A DNA stretch of 64,000 nucleotides from Alphaproteobacteria bacterium (GCA_020632795.1 JACKEV010000008.1:310001-374000), one strand, 5' to 3'. Numbered from the stretch's first letter, positions 8,594-16,511 are shown. Program-made: numbers and translations. The notes: a model not told the origin generated them from the sequence alone.

Positions 8594-9630
8594 TCCTGGC
8601 CCTCGCCCTGATGGCCTGCGCCCCCGCCGAGCCCGAGCCGCCGCCCGAGCCCGAGCACTGCGCGGTCTCCGAGACCCACGCGGTCCCCACCGACGACGGC
8701 GCCACGGTGGTCCTGCACCGCCACGCCACCGGCGGGCCGCCGGTCCTGGTGGTCCACGGCATCTCCTCGAACCACCACAGCTGGGACTTGAGCCCGGACC
8801 GCTCCCTGGCGGTCTACCTGGCCGAGGCCGGCTTCGACCCCTGGCTGCTGGACCTGCGGGGCCACGGGGACGCCCTGGAGGACGCCGAGGGGCGCCGCCA
8901 GTGGGGCGGCTGGTCCCTGGACGACTACGGCCGGCACGACCTCCCCGCCGCGGTGGACTACGTGCTGGCCCAGACCGGGGCCGAGCGGCTGGGCTACGTG
9001 GGGCATTCGCTGGGGGGCATGGTGGGCGCCATCTACGCGGGCACGGTCCCCGGCGCGGTCGACCGGCTCAGCGCGCTGGTGGCGGTCGGCTCCCCGATGG
9101 ACTTCACCGACCCCGACCCGCTGATGTCCGGGGCGCTCACCCTCGCGCGGGTGCCGCTGCCCGTGGTGCCCACCGATCGGGGCGCCCAGCTCCAGGCCGG
9201 CATGGGCGAGCGCGGGGGCACGTCCATCGAGAAGCTCATCGACCTCATGCTGCTCAACGACATCGACCCGGCGGTGCGCCCGAAGATGTACCGGCAGGTG
9301 GCCTCCCCGATGACCGCCGGGGAGCTCAAGCAGCTCGCCCAGGTGCTGCCGCAGGCGTCGTTCTCGGACCGGCTGGGCGAGACCGACTACACCCGCGCGC
9401 TGCAGGGCGTGCCGGTCCCGACCCTGGTCATCGCGGGCCGAGCCGATCAGATCGCCCCGGTGGACCGCGTCCTGGCGTACCATGAGTCTTCCGGGGCTCA
9501 GGAGAAGCGGATGATCATCGCGGGTCGCGCCACAGGCTTCGCGGCGGACTACGGCCACCTGGATCTGACGATGGGGGACCACGCCCGCGCCGAGATCTAC
9601 CCCCTCATCGCCGAATGGCTGCGCCGATGA
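8590..9630 (+). CDS. Alpha/beta-hydrolase lipoprotein
   Basis: 346 residues. The very short signal MILALALMAC ends in a lipobox-like LMAC, followed by a Pro/Glu linker, so the enzyme is probably lipid-anchored outside the cytoplasmic membrane. Catalytic features are intact: VVHGISSNHHSWD (oxyanion loop), DLRGHGD, the elbow GHSLGGMVGA, the acid in VIAGRADQIAPVD and the histidine in ADYGHLDL. Overlap with the previous gene (ATGA at 8590) and the next one gives tight coupling. It resembles esterases/lipases or polyketide/PHA-type hydrolases; the substrate is unknown. Its intact triad contrasts with the defective elbow of the gene before it. Confidence 0.85.
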   Translation: MILALALMACAPAEPEPPPEPEHCAVSETHAVPTDDGATVVLHRHATGGPPVLVVHGISSNHHSWDLSPDRSLAVYLAEAGFDPWLLDLRGHGDALEDAEGRRQWGGWSLDDYGRHDLPAAVDYVLAQTGAERLGYVGHSLGGMVGAIYAGTVPGAVDRLSALVAVGSPMDFTDPDPLMSGALTLARVPLPVVPTDRGAQLQAGMGERGGTSIEKLIDLMLLNDIDPAVRPKMYRQVASPMTAGELKQLAQVLPQASFSDRLGETDYTRALQGVPVPTLVIAGRADQIAPVDRVLAYHESSGAQEKRMIIAGRATGFAADYGHLDLTMGDHARAEIYPLIAEWLRR

Positions 9631-10076
9631 GCCCGTCGGTCACCTCCCTGGGGGTCGAGCAGGTCATCCTCTGCCAGGGCGCCGCGCTCCTGGTGGACTG
9701 CGGCGATGGCGTCTACGCCCGCTGGCTGGAGGAGGGCCTGCCCGCGGAGGGCCCCGAGGCCGTGCTGTTCACCGACGGCACCCCCGAGCGCATCGGCGGG
9801 CTCTACGCCTTCCTGTCGGGCCTGCGGCGGGCCGGGCGGAGCCGCCCGTTGAGGCTCATCCACCTGCTCACCGAGGACCGCATCGGCGGGCTGCTGGCCG
9901 CCTTCGTCACCGCCGAGGGCGCGGACTTCCCCGTCGAGGTCGACGCCGAGTTGCCCGGCGCCTGGCTGTCCATCGGGCCCTTCGCCGTGCAGCTCCGGCC
10001 CGCGCCCCTGGGCGTGGGCTACCGGATCAGCGTGCTGGGCGAGACCCTCGAGCTGCGCGCGGGCCATGAGGCCTGA
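9627..10076 (+). CDS. Metallo-beta-lactamase-fold-like protein without metal ligands
   Basis: 149 residues from the ATG at 9627 that overlaps the preceding TGA (an earlier in-frame ATG is at 9615). The start VEQVILCQGAALLVDCGDG and the following AVLFTDGTPERIGGLYAFL look like the first strands and metal motif of the metallo-beta-lactamase fold, in which S/THxHxDHxGGL is expected. Here TDGTPERIGGL has no histidines, and the expected later His/Asp ligands are also not evident. I infer a degenerate, non-catalytic member. It overlaps the flavoprotein gene by 11 nt, so the two are coupled. Could be an unrelated small protein; similarity is short. Confidence 0.55.
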   Translation: MSPSVTSLGVEQVILCQGAALLVDCGDGVYARWLEEGLPAEGPEAVLFTDGTPERIGGLYAFLSGLRRAGRSRPLRLIHLLTEDRIGGLLAAFVTAEGADFPVEVDAELPGAWLSIGPFAVQLRPAPLGVGYRISVLGETLELRAGHEA

Positions 10077-11334
10077 TGTCCTGATCGTCGGCGCAGGCAC
10101 AGCGGGGGCGGCGGCGGCGCTGCTCTGCGCCGAGCGCGGTATGCGCGTCCACTGCATCGACGCCCGCCCCCTGGAGAGCGCCGGCGCCCGCTGGGTCAAC
10201 GGCGTGCCCGGCTGGGCCTTCGACGAGGCCGGCCTGCCCCGCCCCGAGCCCCCCGAGCGCCTGGACGTGGACGTGCGCTTCCACCTGATCGCCGGGGAGG
10301 GGCCCAGCCGGGTCACCATCGAGGACCACGGGCTGATGGAGGTCGACATGCGCCGGCTGGTGGCCCGCCTCCAGAGCGCCGCCGCCCGGGCCGGGGTCAC
10401 CTTCCAGGAGCAGGTCCGGGTGCTGGGCTTCGACGGCGAGACCCTGGAGACCACCGCGGGTCCCCTGCAGGCGGGGGTGTTCGTCGACGCCTCGGGCCTG
10501 CGGGGCGCCCGGCTGCTGGGCAGCCCCCCGGTCCCCCGGGACCGCCTCTGCGCCGCCGCCCAGGAGCTGCGCCGGGTGCGCGACGACCAGGCCGCCCGCG
10601 CCTTCTTCGCGGCCCACGACGTCCGGCCCGGCGACGTGCTCTGCTTCACGGGGCTCGCCGGGGGGTTCTCCATCACCAACCTGCGCTACGACGGCGAGCA
10701 CCTCGCCATCCTCACCGGCTCGATCCCCGCGCAGGGCAACCCCTCCGGTCCCGTGATGGTCCAGGACTTCCTGCGGCGCAGCCCCTGGGTGGGGGAGCGC
10801 GTCTTCGGCGGCGCGCGGGCCATCCCGCTTCGGCGCCCCTACGCCGTGGTCGGGCGCGGTCGCGTCGCCGCCCTGGGGGACGCCGCCTGCCAGGTCCACA
10901 CCGCCCACGGCTCGGGCATCGCCCCGGGCCTCATCGCGGCGCGCATGCTCGCCGACGCCCTGGCGGCCGACGAGGGGCCTGCAGGCTACAACCTGCGCTG
11001 GCAGCGCCGCTGGGGCGGCGAGCTGGCCTCCGCCGAGGTGTTCTGCCGCTTCTCCCAGACCCTGACCGTGGACGACGTGCGCGCGTTCGCCGAGTCCGGG
11101 ATCATGGGCCCCCGGCTCTCCCGCGCCATGCTGGCCCAGCGCCCGCCGCTGGAGGGCGTCGCGGACCTGCCCCGCAGCGCCTGGGGGCTGGCCCGCAACC
11201 CGGCGCTGGCGAGCCGGCTCCTGCCCGTGCTCACCCGCATGGCCCGCGCGCGGGCCCACTACGCGCGATACCCCCGCGACCCGGAGGCCGTGCCCGCCTG
11301 GGCGGCGCGGCTGGACCGGATCGCGGGGGCGTGA
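10066..11334 (+). CDS. FAD-dependent oxidoreductase, geranylgeranyl reductase/halogenase-like
   Basis: 422 residues. The N-terminal Rossmann motif VLIVGAGTAGAAAALLCAERG binds FAD; the second flavin motif is LGDAACQVHTAHGSGIAPGL, as in the geranylgeranyl reductase, lycopene cyclase and flavin-halogenase superfamily. The mid-region GVFVDASGLRG is the typical link to the second FAD-binding segment. No halogenase WxWxIP motif is visible, so a reductase or hydroxylase acting on an isoprenoid or aromatic substrate is more likely. It is the last gene of the coupled operon at 7.8-11.3 kb and is convergent with the release-factor gene with only 8 nt between. Confidence 0.8.
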   Translation: MRPDVLIVGAGTAGAAAALLCAERGMRVHCIDARPLESAGARWVNGVPGWAFDEAGLPRPEPPERLDVDVRFHLIAGEGPSRVTIEDHGLMEVDMRRLVARLQSAAARAGVTFQEQVRVLGFDGETLETTAGPLQAGVFVDASGLRGARLLGSPPVPRDRLCAAAQELRRVRDDQAARAFFAAHDVRPGDVLCFTGLAGGFSITNLRYDGEHLAILTGSIPAQGNPSGPVMVQDFLRRSPWVGERVFGGARAIPLRRPYAVVGRGRVAALGDAACQVHTAHGSGIAPGLIAARMLADALAADEGPAGYNLRWQRRWGGELASAEVFCRFSQTLTVDDVRAFAESGIMGPRLSRAMLAQRPPLEGVADLPRSAWGLARNPALASRLLPVLTRMARARAHYARYPRDPEAVPAWAARLDRIAGA

Positions 11335-11342
11335 GCCTCACA

Positions 11343-12024
11343 TCACCACAGCAGCTCGATCTGCCCCTGCATGTACTGCTTCGCGGAGACGCGGCGACCG
11401 GTCTCGTGGTCGATCACCTGATCCCGCTGCAGCGCGATCGTGCGGCGCTTGTCACCGCGCATGCCGCTGCCGACCTGCTCCTGCCGGATGCGCTCGCGGC
11501 GCTCCCTGCGGACCGTCTGCTCGGCGGCGGCCAGCTTGGCCTGCAACAGCATCAGCGCGCTCTGCTTGTTCCGCGCCAGGGAGCGCCCGCTGTCGATGCG
11601 CACCGACGTGCCCGTCGGCAGGTGCACGAGCTGCACCGCCGTCTCGGTCTTGTTCCGGTGCTGGCCGCCCTTGCCGGAGCCCCGGCAGGTGCGCCACTCC
11701 AGCTCCCGGTCCGAGAGCTTCGTCGCGGCCTTCGACGGCTCGGGCATCACCGCCACCGTCACCGTGGACGTGTGCACCCGCCCCCGCTTCTCGGTGGGAG
11801 GGACGCGCTGCCATCGGTGGCCGCCGGGTTCGTTCTTGAAGGTCTCGGCCGCGCGCTCGCCGTTGGCGCGGAAGACCAGGTACCCCGGTCGCTCGCTCAG
11901 GACCTCGAGGTCAAAGACGCCCCCGGCTCCCTGCCTTGCGGTAGACCTCGAACTGCTCGCGGACGAGGAGCTTGGCGTCGTCGCCGCCCTCCGCCGCCCG
12001 GATCTCAACGATCACGGATCGCAT
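11343..12024 (-). CDS. Compact class I peptide chain release factor, expressed by +1 programmed frameshift
   Basis: Start ATG 12024 has GGAG seven bases upstream. The zero frame reads 37 codons (MRSVIVEIRAAEGGDDAKLL to GRL), then TGA at 11913-11911. A +1 shift after CTT (11916-11914) continues DLEVLSERPGYL to the TAG-type end at 11343, giving 226 residues. Both sides match one contiguous release-factor domain 2/3: VEIRAAEGGDDA, GGHRWQRVPPTE, RVHTSTVTVAVMPE, then GSGKGGQHRNK with the peptidyl-tRNA hydrolysis motif GGQ at 119-121. PPT at 75-77 lies where RF1 has its PxT decoding tripeptide (RF2 has SPF). Domain 1 is absent, so this is not the housekeeping RF1 or RF2. The shift site is annotated separately. 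A sequencing error or true pseudogene is the alternative. Confidence 0.8.
11910..11924 (-). promoter_or_regulatory. prfB-type +1 programmed ribosomal frameshift site
   Basis: On the minus strand the bases read GGGGG-CGT-CTT-TGA-C. This has the elements and spacing of the bacterial prfB recoding site: a Shine-Dalgarno-like G run, three bases, the slippery CUU codon, the UGA stop and a following C. In prfB, low RF2 lets the ribosome slip from CUU to UUU and read on; high RF2 ends translation at UGA. Here, because the protein carries an RF1-like tripeptide, UGA reading by cellular RF2 would regulate another release factor. The G run is flanked by C instead of the A and U of E. coli, so its pairing is slightly shorter. 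Confidence 0.75.
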
Positions 12025-12038
12025 GGTTCTACTCCTTC

Positions 12039-12059
12039 GTGGAGCGTTCGTCGCTCCAC
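12039..12059 (-). promoter_or_regulatory. Perfect 8-bp stem-loop in the leader of the release-factor gene
   Basis: GTGGAGCG and CGCTCCAC form a perfect inverted repeat with a 5-nt loop. On the minus-strand transcript the hairpin ends three bases before GGAG of the ribosome-binding site of the release-factor gene. It could modulate translation initiation, or be an operator in the interval shared with the divergent serpin gene. Function is inferred from position only. Confidence 0.45.
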
Positions 12060-12186
12060 CCCCAAGGTAACGGGATCGCGACAGCGCTGTCAGGGGTTCA
12101 CGCGGTCGTCACGCAATTCCAGCAGGTTATGCGTTGGCATGTGCCTTGCTTCCCTCCCTGGCGAGACCTGCTCACGGAGACCTCCC

Positions 12187-13410
12187 ATGACCCGCGCCTC
12201 CCTCGCCCTCATCCTCCTCGCCGGCTGCTACCAGGGCCGCGAGATCACCGAGCTGTCCCCCGAGATGACCGCCGTCGTCGCCGGCAACAACGCCTTCGCC
12301 GTGGACGTCTACAGCCAGATCGCCGCGGAGGATGACGGCAACCTCTTCCTCTCGCCCTTCTCGATGTCCGCCGCGCTGGGCATGACGATGGCGGGCGCGG
12401 AGACCACGACGCTGGAGGAGATGCGCGCGGTGCTCCAGGTGGGCCTGGACGACGGCCTGTTCCACGAGAACTTCGGCGCCCTCATGCGCGACCTCAGCGG
12501 CCACCACCGGGGCCGCCCCTACCAGCTCGCCGTGGCCAACCGGCTGTTCGGCCAGCAGGGCATGAGCTGGAAGGCCCCCTTCATGGGCGTCTGCACCGAC
12601 GACTACGACGCCCCGCTCCAGGAGATGGACTACGTCGGCGACGCCGAGGGCGCCCGCCACGACATCAACGCCTGGGTCGCCGACCAGACCGAGGACAAGA
12701 TCGAGGAGCTGCTCGGCGCCGGCTCCATCGACGCCTCCACCCGCATGGTGCTGGTCAACGCCATCTACTTCAAGGCCGACTGGGCCTCCCAGTTCGAGGA
12801 GTCCAACACCGCCCCGCTGCCCTTCACCCTGGCCAGCGGCGAGGAGATCGACGTCCCCACGATGCAGCAGACCGTCGAGGCCTCGGTCTACAGCGACGCG
12901 GCGGTCAGCGTGCTGCGCCTGCCCTACGAGACCGACGAGCTGTCGATGATCATCGCCCTGCCGGCCGAGCCCGACGGCGTGGCCGACCTGGAGGCGGGCC
13001 TGAGCGCCGAGCAGGTGGACGCCTGGCTCGACGGCATGGACGAGGGGGGCGACGTCGCGGTGAAGCTGCCCCGCTTCGAGATGCGCTACGAGCTGTCGCT
13101 CAAGGAGACGCTCTCCGCGATGGGCATGCCCTCGGCCTTCGACCCCGACACGGTGGACCTCTCCGGCATGACCGACGACGCGGCGCTGGTGGTCGACGAC
13201 GTCATCCACGAGGCCTACGTCAAGGTCGACGAGGAGGGCACCGAGGCCGCCGCCGCCACCGCCGTGGTCACCCGCGAGATGTCGGCGTCCATCCCCGCCG
13301 AGTTCTTCGCCCAGCACCCCTTCGTCTTCTTCATCCGGGACGACGTGACCGGCTCGATCCTGTTCATGGGCCGGGTGGCGGACCCGAGCCTGCCGGCGGC
13401 GGAGGGGTGA
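12187..13410 (+). CDS. Serpin-family protease inhibitor, lipoprotein
   Basis: 407 residues. MTRASLALILLAGCYQG carries a lipobox (LLAGC), so the inhibitor should be anchored in the envelope. The serpin fold is clear: NNAFAVDVYSQIA, NLFLSPFSMSAALGMTMAGA, RMVLVNAIYFKADWASQFEE, VKLPRFEMRYELSLKETLSA, and the C-terminal HPFVFFIRDDVTGSILFMGR. The reactive-centre hinge reads EEGTEAAAAT, of the inhibitory type. Counting from P17 as in alpha-1-antitrypsin places P1-P1' at M365-S366, predicting inhibition of elastase-like serine proteases. GGAG lies seven bases before ATG. Its 3' end overlaps the convergent gene by 47 bp. Bacterial serpins are known but scattered, so transfer is possible. Confidence 0.93.
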   Translation: MTRASLALILLAGCYQGREITELSPEMTAVVAGNNAFAVDVYSQIAAEDDGNLFLSPFSMSAALGMTMAGAETTTLEEMRAVLQVGLDDGLFHENFGALMRDLSGHHRGRPYQLAVANRLFGQQGMSWKAPFMGVCTDDYDAPLQEMDYVGDAEGARHDINAWVADQTEDKIEELLGAGSIDASTRMVLVNAIYFKADWASQFEESNTAPLPFTLASGEEIDVPTMQQTVEASVYSDAAVSVLRLPYETDELSMIIALPAEPDGVADLEAGLSAEQVDAWLDGMDEGGDVAVKLPRFEMRYELSLKETLSAMGMPSAFDPDTVDLSGMTDDAALVVDDVIHEAYVKVDEEGTEAAAATAVVTREMSASIPAEFFAQHPFVFFIRDDVTGSILFMGRVADPSLPAAEG

Positions 13411-14182
13411 GCGTCCCCAGATAGGGGAACGCCCGCGCCATCCGCGCCCCGTGCCAGGAGCACAGCTCGCCGTCGACGAAGGCCACGCGGCCCGGGTCCA
13501 CCCCGGCCTCGGCCAGCTCGGCGGCGTGCCTGGGTTTGAACGGGAAGGGCTCGCTGGAGAGCAGGACGCGGTCCACGCCGACCAGCTCGGCGGGCGCCAG
13601 GGTGAAGTAGCGGGGCTGGCGCTCGGCGAAGGCGTTGACCCCGCCGGCCTCGGCCAGCATCGCGGCGATGAAGGTGTCGCCGCTGACCGCCATCCAGGGG
13701 CCGCGCCAGATGAGGTAGGCGTAGGTGAACCGCCGGCCGGCGACCCGGGCGGCCAGGGCGGCGCGGCGGGCCTCGATGGTGGACCGCAGGGCCTCGGCCT
13801 GCGCGCTGGCCCCGACCAGGCGCCCCGTGGTGCTGAGGTCGTCCAGCGCCTCGTCCACGGTGCGGGGGAAGGCCACGTACAGCGGGCAGCGCGCCTCCAC
13901 CGCGTCGAAGATCTCGCGGGTGTTCTCCTCGGCGTTGCCGATGACGAGGTCGGGGTGGAGGGCGTCGAGCCGGTCGAGGTCGAGGTCCTTGGTGCCGCCC
14001 ACCCGGGGCAGGCCGCGCAGGGCCTCGGCGGGGTGCACGCAGAACCGCGTGACCCCGACCACCCGGTCCCCCAGCCCGAGGGCGAACAAGGTCTCGGTGG
14101 TGCTGGGGACCAGCGAGACGATCCTCCGCGGGGGCGTCGCCAGGCGGATCACAGCACCCCGGCCGTCCGTGACCTCGATCAT
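13364..14182 (-). CDS. BtuF-like helical-backbone metal/cobalamin-binding protein without signal peptide
   Basis: 272 residues of the periplasmic-binding family PF01497: RRIVSLVPSTTETLFALGLG, VVGVTRFCVHP, LPRVGGTKDLDLDRLDALHP, DLVIGNAEENTREIF, then a C-terminal lobe with GDTFIAAMLAEAGGVN and VLLSSEPFPF. BtuF relatives bind vitamin B12 or siderophores for ABC import. The protein starts directly at the domain (MIEVTDGRGAVIRLATPPRR), with no signal peptide or lipobox, and no btuC/btuD lies nearby, so it may act in the cytosol or sense corrinoids. It starts in ATGA overlap with the DUF309 gene. Confidence 0.8.
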   Translation of the reverse strand: MIEVTDGRGAVIRLATPPRRIVSLVPSTTETLFALGLGDRVVGVTRFCVHPAEALRGLPRVGGTKDLDLDRLDALHPDLVIGNAEENTREIFDAVEARCPLYVAFPRTVDEALDDLSTTGRLVGASAQAEALRSTIEARRAALAARVAGRRFTYAYLIWRGPWMAVSGDTFIAAMLAEAGGVNAFAERQPRYFTLAPAELVGVDRVLLSSEPFPFKPRHAAELAEAGVDPGRVAFVDGELCSWHGARMARAFPYLGTLTPPPPAGSGPPPGP

Positions 14183-14682
14183 CCGGGCCTCTCCGGGGAC
14201 AGGAGCGTGGGGAAGGGCTGCCCGTCGAGCAGCGCGGCGGCCAGGGCGCGGGGGTCCACGCCGCGGTCCGCGGGGGCCCGCTCCAGCCGGGCGACGCTGG
14301 CCGTGACCAGCAGCGCCGCCGCGCCGGGGTGGCCGAGGTGCCGCTTGAGCAGCGCCGCCGACGCCTGGATGAGCCCCTGGAGCAGCGCCGCGAAGGGCTC
14401 GTCCCGGGGCACCTGGTGCCAGATCGCCTCCCAGACCTCGTGGGCCTCCCACCAGTAGCGGTGGTCGAACAGGTCCAGGCCCCGCAGGTACAGCCGGTCG
14501 GCGGTCCAGGGGCCGGGGGTCCAGGGGGCCTCGACCGGGGCCGAGCCGTCGGTGTAGCCGTGGCCGCCGGGGTGACGGAAGGGGTGGGGGTTCAGGCCCG
14601 GCACGTAGCGGTAGGGGGGCAGAGGCCAGTCGGGCAGGCGCAGCGGGGGCGGGGGGATGGGCGGCGGGATCGGGGTGGGCAC
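14179..14682 (-). CDS. DUF309-family protein
   Basis: 167 residues from a GTG start. The N-terminal 45 residues are proline-rich; the rest matches DUF309, a small helical family: YLRGLDLFDHRYWWEAHEVW followed by EAIWHQVP, then FAALLQGLIQASAALLKRHL. The H-E pair of WEAHEVWE is the family hallmark. Function is unknown. It is coupled by ATGA overlap to the BtuF-like gene, so they probably work together. No ribosome-binding site is evident; TAGCCT lies six bases before the GTG, so the gene may be leaderless. Confidence 0.75.
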   Translation of the reverse strand: MPTPIPPPIPPPPLRLPDWPLPPYRYVPGLNPHPFRHPGGHGYTDGSAPVEAPWTPGPWTADRLYLRGLDLFDHRYWWEAHEVWEAIWHQVPRDEPFAALLQGLIQASAALLKRHLGHPGAAALLVTASVARLERAPADRGVDPRALAAALLDGQPFPTLLSPERPG

Positions 14683-14783
14683 ACCGAGAGGCTAACGCGG
14701 CCGCGGGGGGCGCCACGTTTTTCTGTCCCCGATGTCCGATCGCCGAAGCCTCGCCTGTCTCATGCGCACACCCAGGAGTGCAC

Positions 14784-15272
14784 ATGACCACGCTGCTCGC
14801 CCACAAGGGCCTCACCCTCGGCCTCTCCCTCCTCGTCCTCGTCCTGCTCGCGGTGGGCTTTGGACTCCATCAGAAGCAGGTCTCGCCGCTGTCCTTCGGC
14901 TGGTACGGGGCCGTGGCCCGGTCCGACGGGCTCGCGCTGGGGGGCTTCGACCCGGTCCGGCTGCACGCGGGGGAGGCGGTCCGGGGCCAGGCGGGGGTGA
15001 GCACCGAGTACGCGGGCGCCTCATTCACCTTCGCCAGCGAGGAGAGCCGCGCTGCGTTCCTCGCCGACCCCGAGGCCGCGCTGCCCGCCTACGGTGGCTT
15101 CTGCGCCTTCGCGGCGAGCAAGGGCTTCACCGCCAAGGCCGACCCCGAGGCCTTCGTGGTGCGGGGCGGGCGGCTCTACCTGTTCGCGGACGCCGGGATC
15201 CGCGATCGCTGGCTGTCCGAGGGCGCCGAGGGCGCGATCGCCGCGGCCGACGCCGCCTGGGCGAAGCGCTGA
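14784..15272 (+). CDS. Membrane-anchored YHS-domain protein
   Basis: 162 residues. AGGAG five bases before ATG 14784 fixes the start. An N-terminal membrane anchor (GLSLLVLVLLAVGFGL) is followed by a YHS-type domain: ALGGFDPVRLHAGEAVRGQA, YAGASFTFASEESRAAFLAD and YGGFCAFAASKG. YHS domains occur in metal-related proteins and exported proteins of this layout often read 'GYDPVAYF'. The usual YHS tripeptide is not kept. Role unknown, possibly metal binding outside the membrane. It is convergent with the sigma-factor gene, three bases between the stops. Confidence 0.75.
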   Translation: MTTLLAHKGLTLGLSLLVLVLLAVGFGLHQKQVSPLSFGWYGAVARSDGLALGGFDPVRLHAGEAVRGQAGVSTEYAGASFTFASEESRAAFLADPEAALPAYGGFCAFAASKGFTAKADPEAFVVRGGRLYLFADAGIRDRWLSEGAEGAIAAADAAWAKR

Positions 15273-15275
15273 GGG

Positions 15276-16511
15276 TCAGGGCCGCTCGGCCTCCCGGAGC
15301 CGCCGCTCCAGGAAGGCCCGCTCCCTCGGCGCGTGGGTGAGGCGCAGCGCCTGCTGGAGCGCCTCCCGCGCGGCCGGGCGCGCCCCCCGCTCCATCTGCA
15401 GCACCCCGACGGTGGCGTGGTAGAGGGGCAGGTGCGCCAGATCGCCGCGCCCGTGGAGCGCGGCGAGCGCGGCCTCGGGGCCCTCGATCCGGCTCCCGAC
15501 GACGACGCACACGAGGTCGAGCATCGGGCTCGGGCGCCGGGCGCGGAGCTGCGCGTACAGCACGCGGATGGTGGGCCAGTCGGTCTCCGCGAGGCTGGGC
15601 GCGGTGCAGTGCTGGGCGGCGATGCTCGCCTCGATGTGCCAGGCGCTGAGCACGTCGCCGCCCGCGGACTGGAAGAGCTGCCACAGCCCCTCCTGGATGA
15701 GGTCGGCGTCCCAGCGGCTGCGGTCCTGGTCCTCGAAGGCGATGAGCGCGCCGTCGGCGTCGACGCGGCTGTCGAAGCGGGCGGCGTGCAGGCACATCAG
15801 CGCCAGCAGCGCACGCAGCGGTCGCGCCTCCGGGAAGCGGCGGACGACGAGGGCGCACAGCCGCATGGCCTCCTCGCACAGCTCGCGCCGGAGCAGGTCC
15901 TCGGACGCGGTGCTGCAGTAGCCCTCGTTGAACAGGGCGTAGAGGCAGGTGCCGACCCGCTGGAGGCTGGCCTCCAGGGCGTCTCCCCCGACGGGCGTGG
16001 GCGCCTCCCCGCGCTCCCGCAGGGCGCGCTTGGCCCGATAGAGCCGCTTGGCGGCCGCACCCGGCTCCATCAGCAGGGCGCGGGCCACCTCCCGGGCGCC
16101 GAAGCCGCACAGGATCGACAGCACGATGGCGACCTGATCGCGCGGCGCGACGTCGAGGTTGCAGCAGGCGAACATCATGCGGAGCAGGTCGTCCTCGATG
16201 TCGCCGGCCAGGAGGACCGCGTCGGGCTCGGCCTCCCCGGGGCGCAGAGCGCCGCGGTGCTGCCGGTGCAGGCGGTCGCGGCGGGCGTCCTGGTCCAGGG
16301 CGTTCAAGAGCTTGTTCCGCGCCACGGTGCTGAGCCAGGCGCGCGGGTTCTCCGGGCGGCCCCGGTGGGGCCAGTGGTGCATGGCGGCGAGCAGCGTCTC
16401 CTGGACGACGTCCTCGATGGTCTCGAGGTGCTGGACGCCGAAGCGGGCGGTGAGCGTGGCGATCAGCCGCCCGTGCTCGGCGCGGAAGAGGTGCGCGTCC
16501 AGCGCGCTCAC
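15276..16511 (-). CDS. ECF42-type RNA polymerase sigma factor with long C-terminal extension
   Basis: 411 residues from GTG 16511, which overlaps the TGA of the DGPF-protein gene (GTGA). Residues 1-170 are sigma region 2 and 4: LETIEDVVQETLLAAMHHWP, NPRAWLSTVARNKLLNALDQ, and a helix-turn-helix around GFGAREVARALLMEPGAAAKRL. The C-terminal 230 residues (for example ALFNEGYCS, ALLALMCLHAARFDSRVDAD) are the DUF6596/TPR-like extension of group ECF42. This group is known to sit beside a DGPF (YCII-related) protein, as here. The extension is thought to be needed for function in place of a classical anti-sigma factor. Confidence 0.92.
   Translation of the reverse strand: MSALDAHLFRAEHGRLIATLTARFGVQHLETIEDVVQETLLAAMHHWPHRGRPENPRAWLSTVARNKLLNALDQDARRDRLHRQHRGALRPGEAEPDAVLLAGDIEDDLLRMMFACCNLDVAPRDQVAIVLSILCGFGAREVARALLMEPGAAAKRLYRAKRALRERGEAPTPVGGDALEASLQRVGTCLYALFNEGYCSTASEDLLRRELCEEAMRLCALVVRRFPEARPLRALLALMCLHAARFDSRVDADGALIAFEDQDRSRWDADLIQEGLWQLFQSAGGDVLSAWHIEASIAAQHCTAPSLAETDWPTIRVLYAQLRARRPSPMLDLVCVVVGSRIEGPEAALAALHGRGDLAHLPLYHATVGVLQMERGARPAAREALQQALRLTHAPRERAFLERRLREAERP

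Noticed and set aside
11343..12008. Release-factor gene as a simple ORF starting at 12008, or as a pseudogene
   Set aside because: The stretch before the shift point in that frame is serine/arginine nonsense, whereas the other frame has a good ribosome-binding site and release-factor sequence up to an exact prfB-like recoding site.
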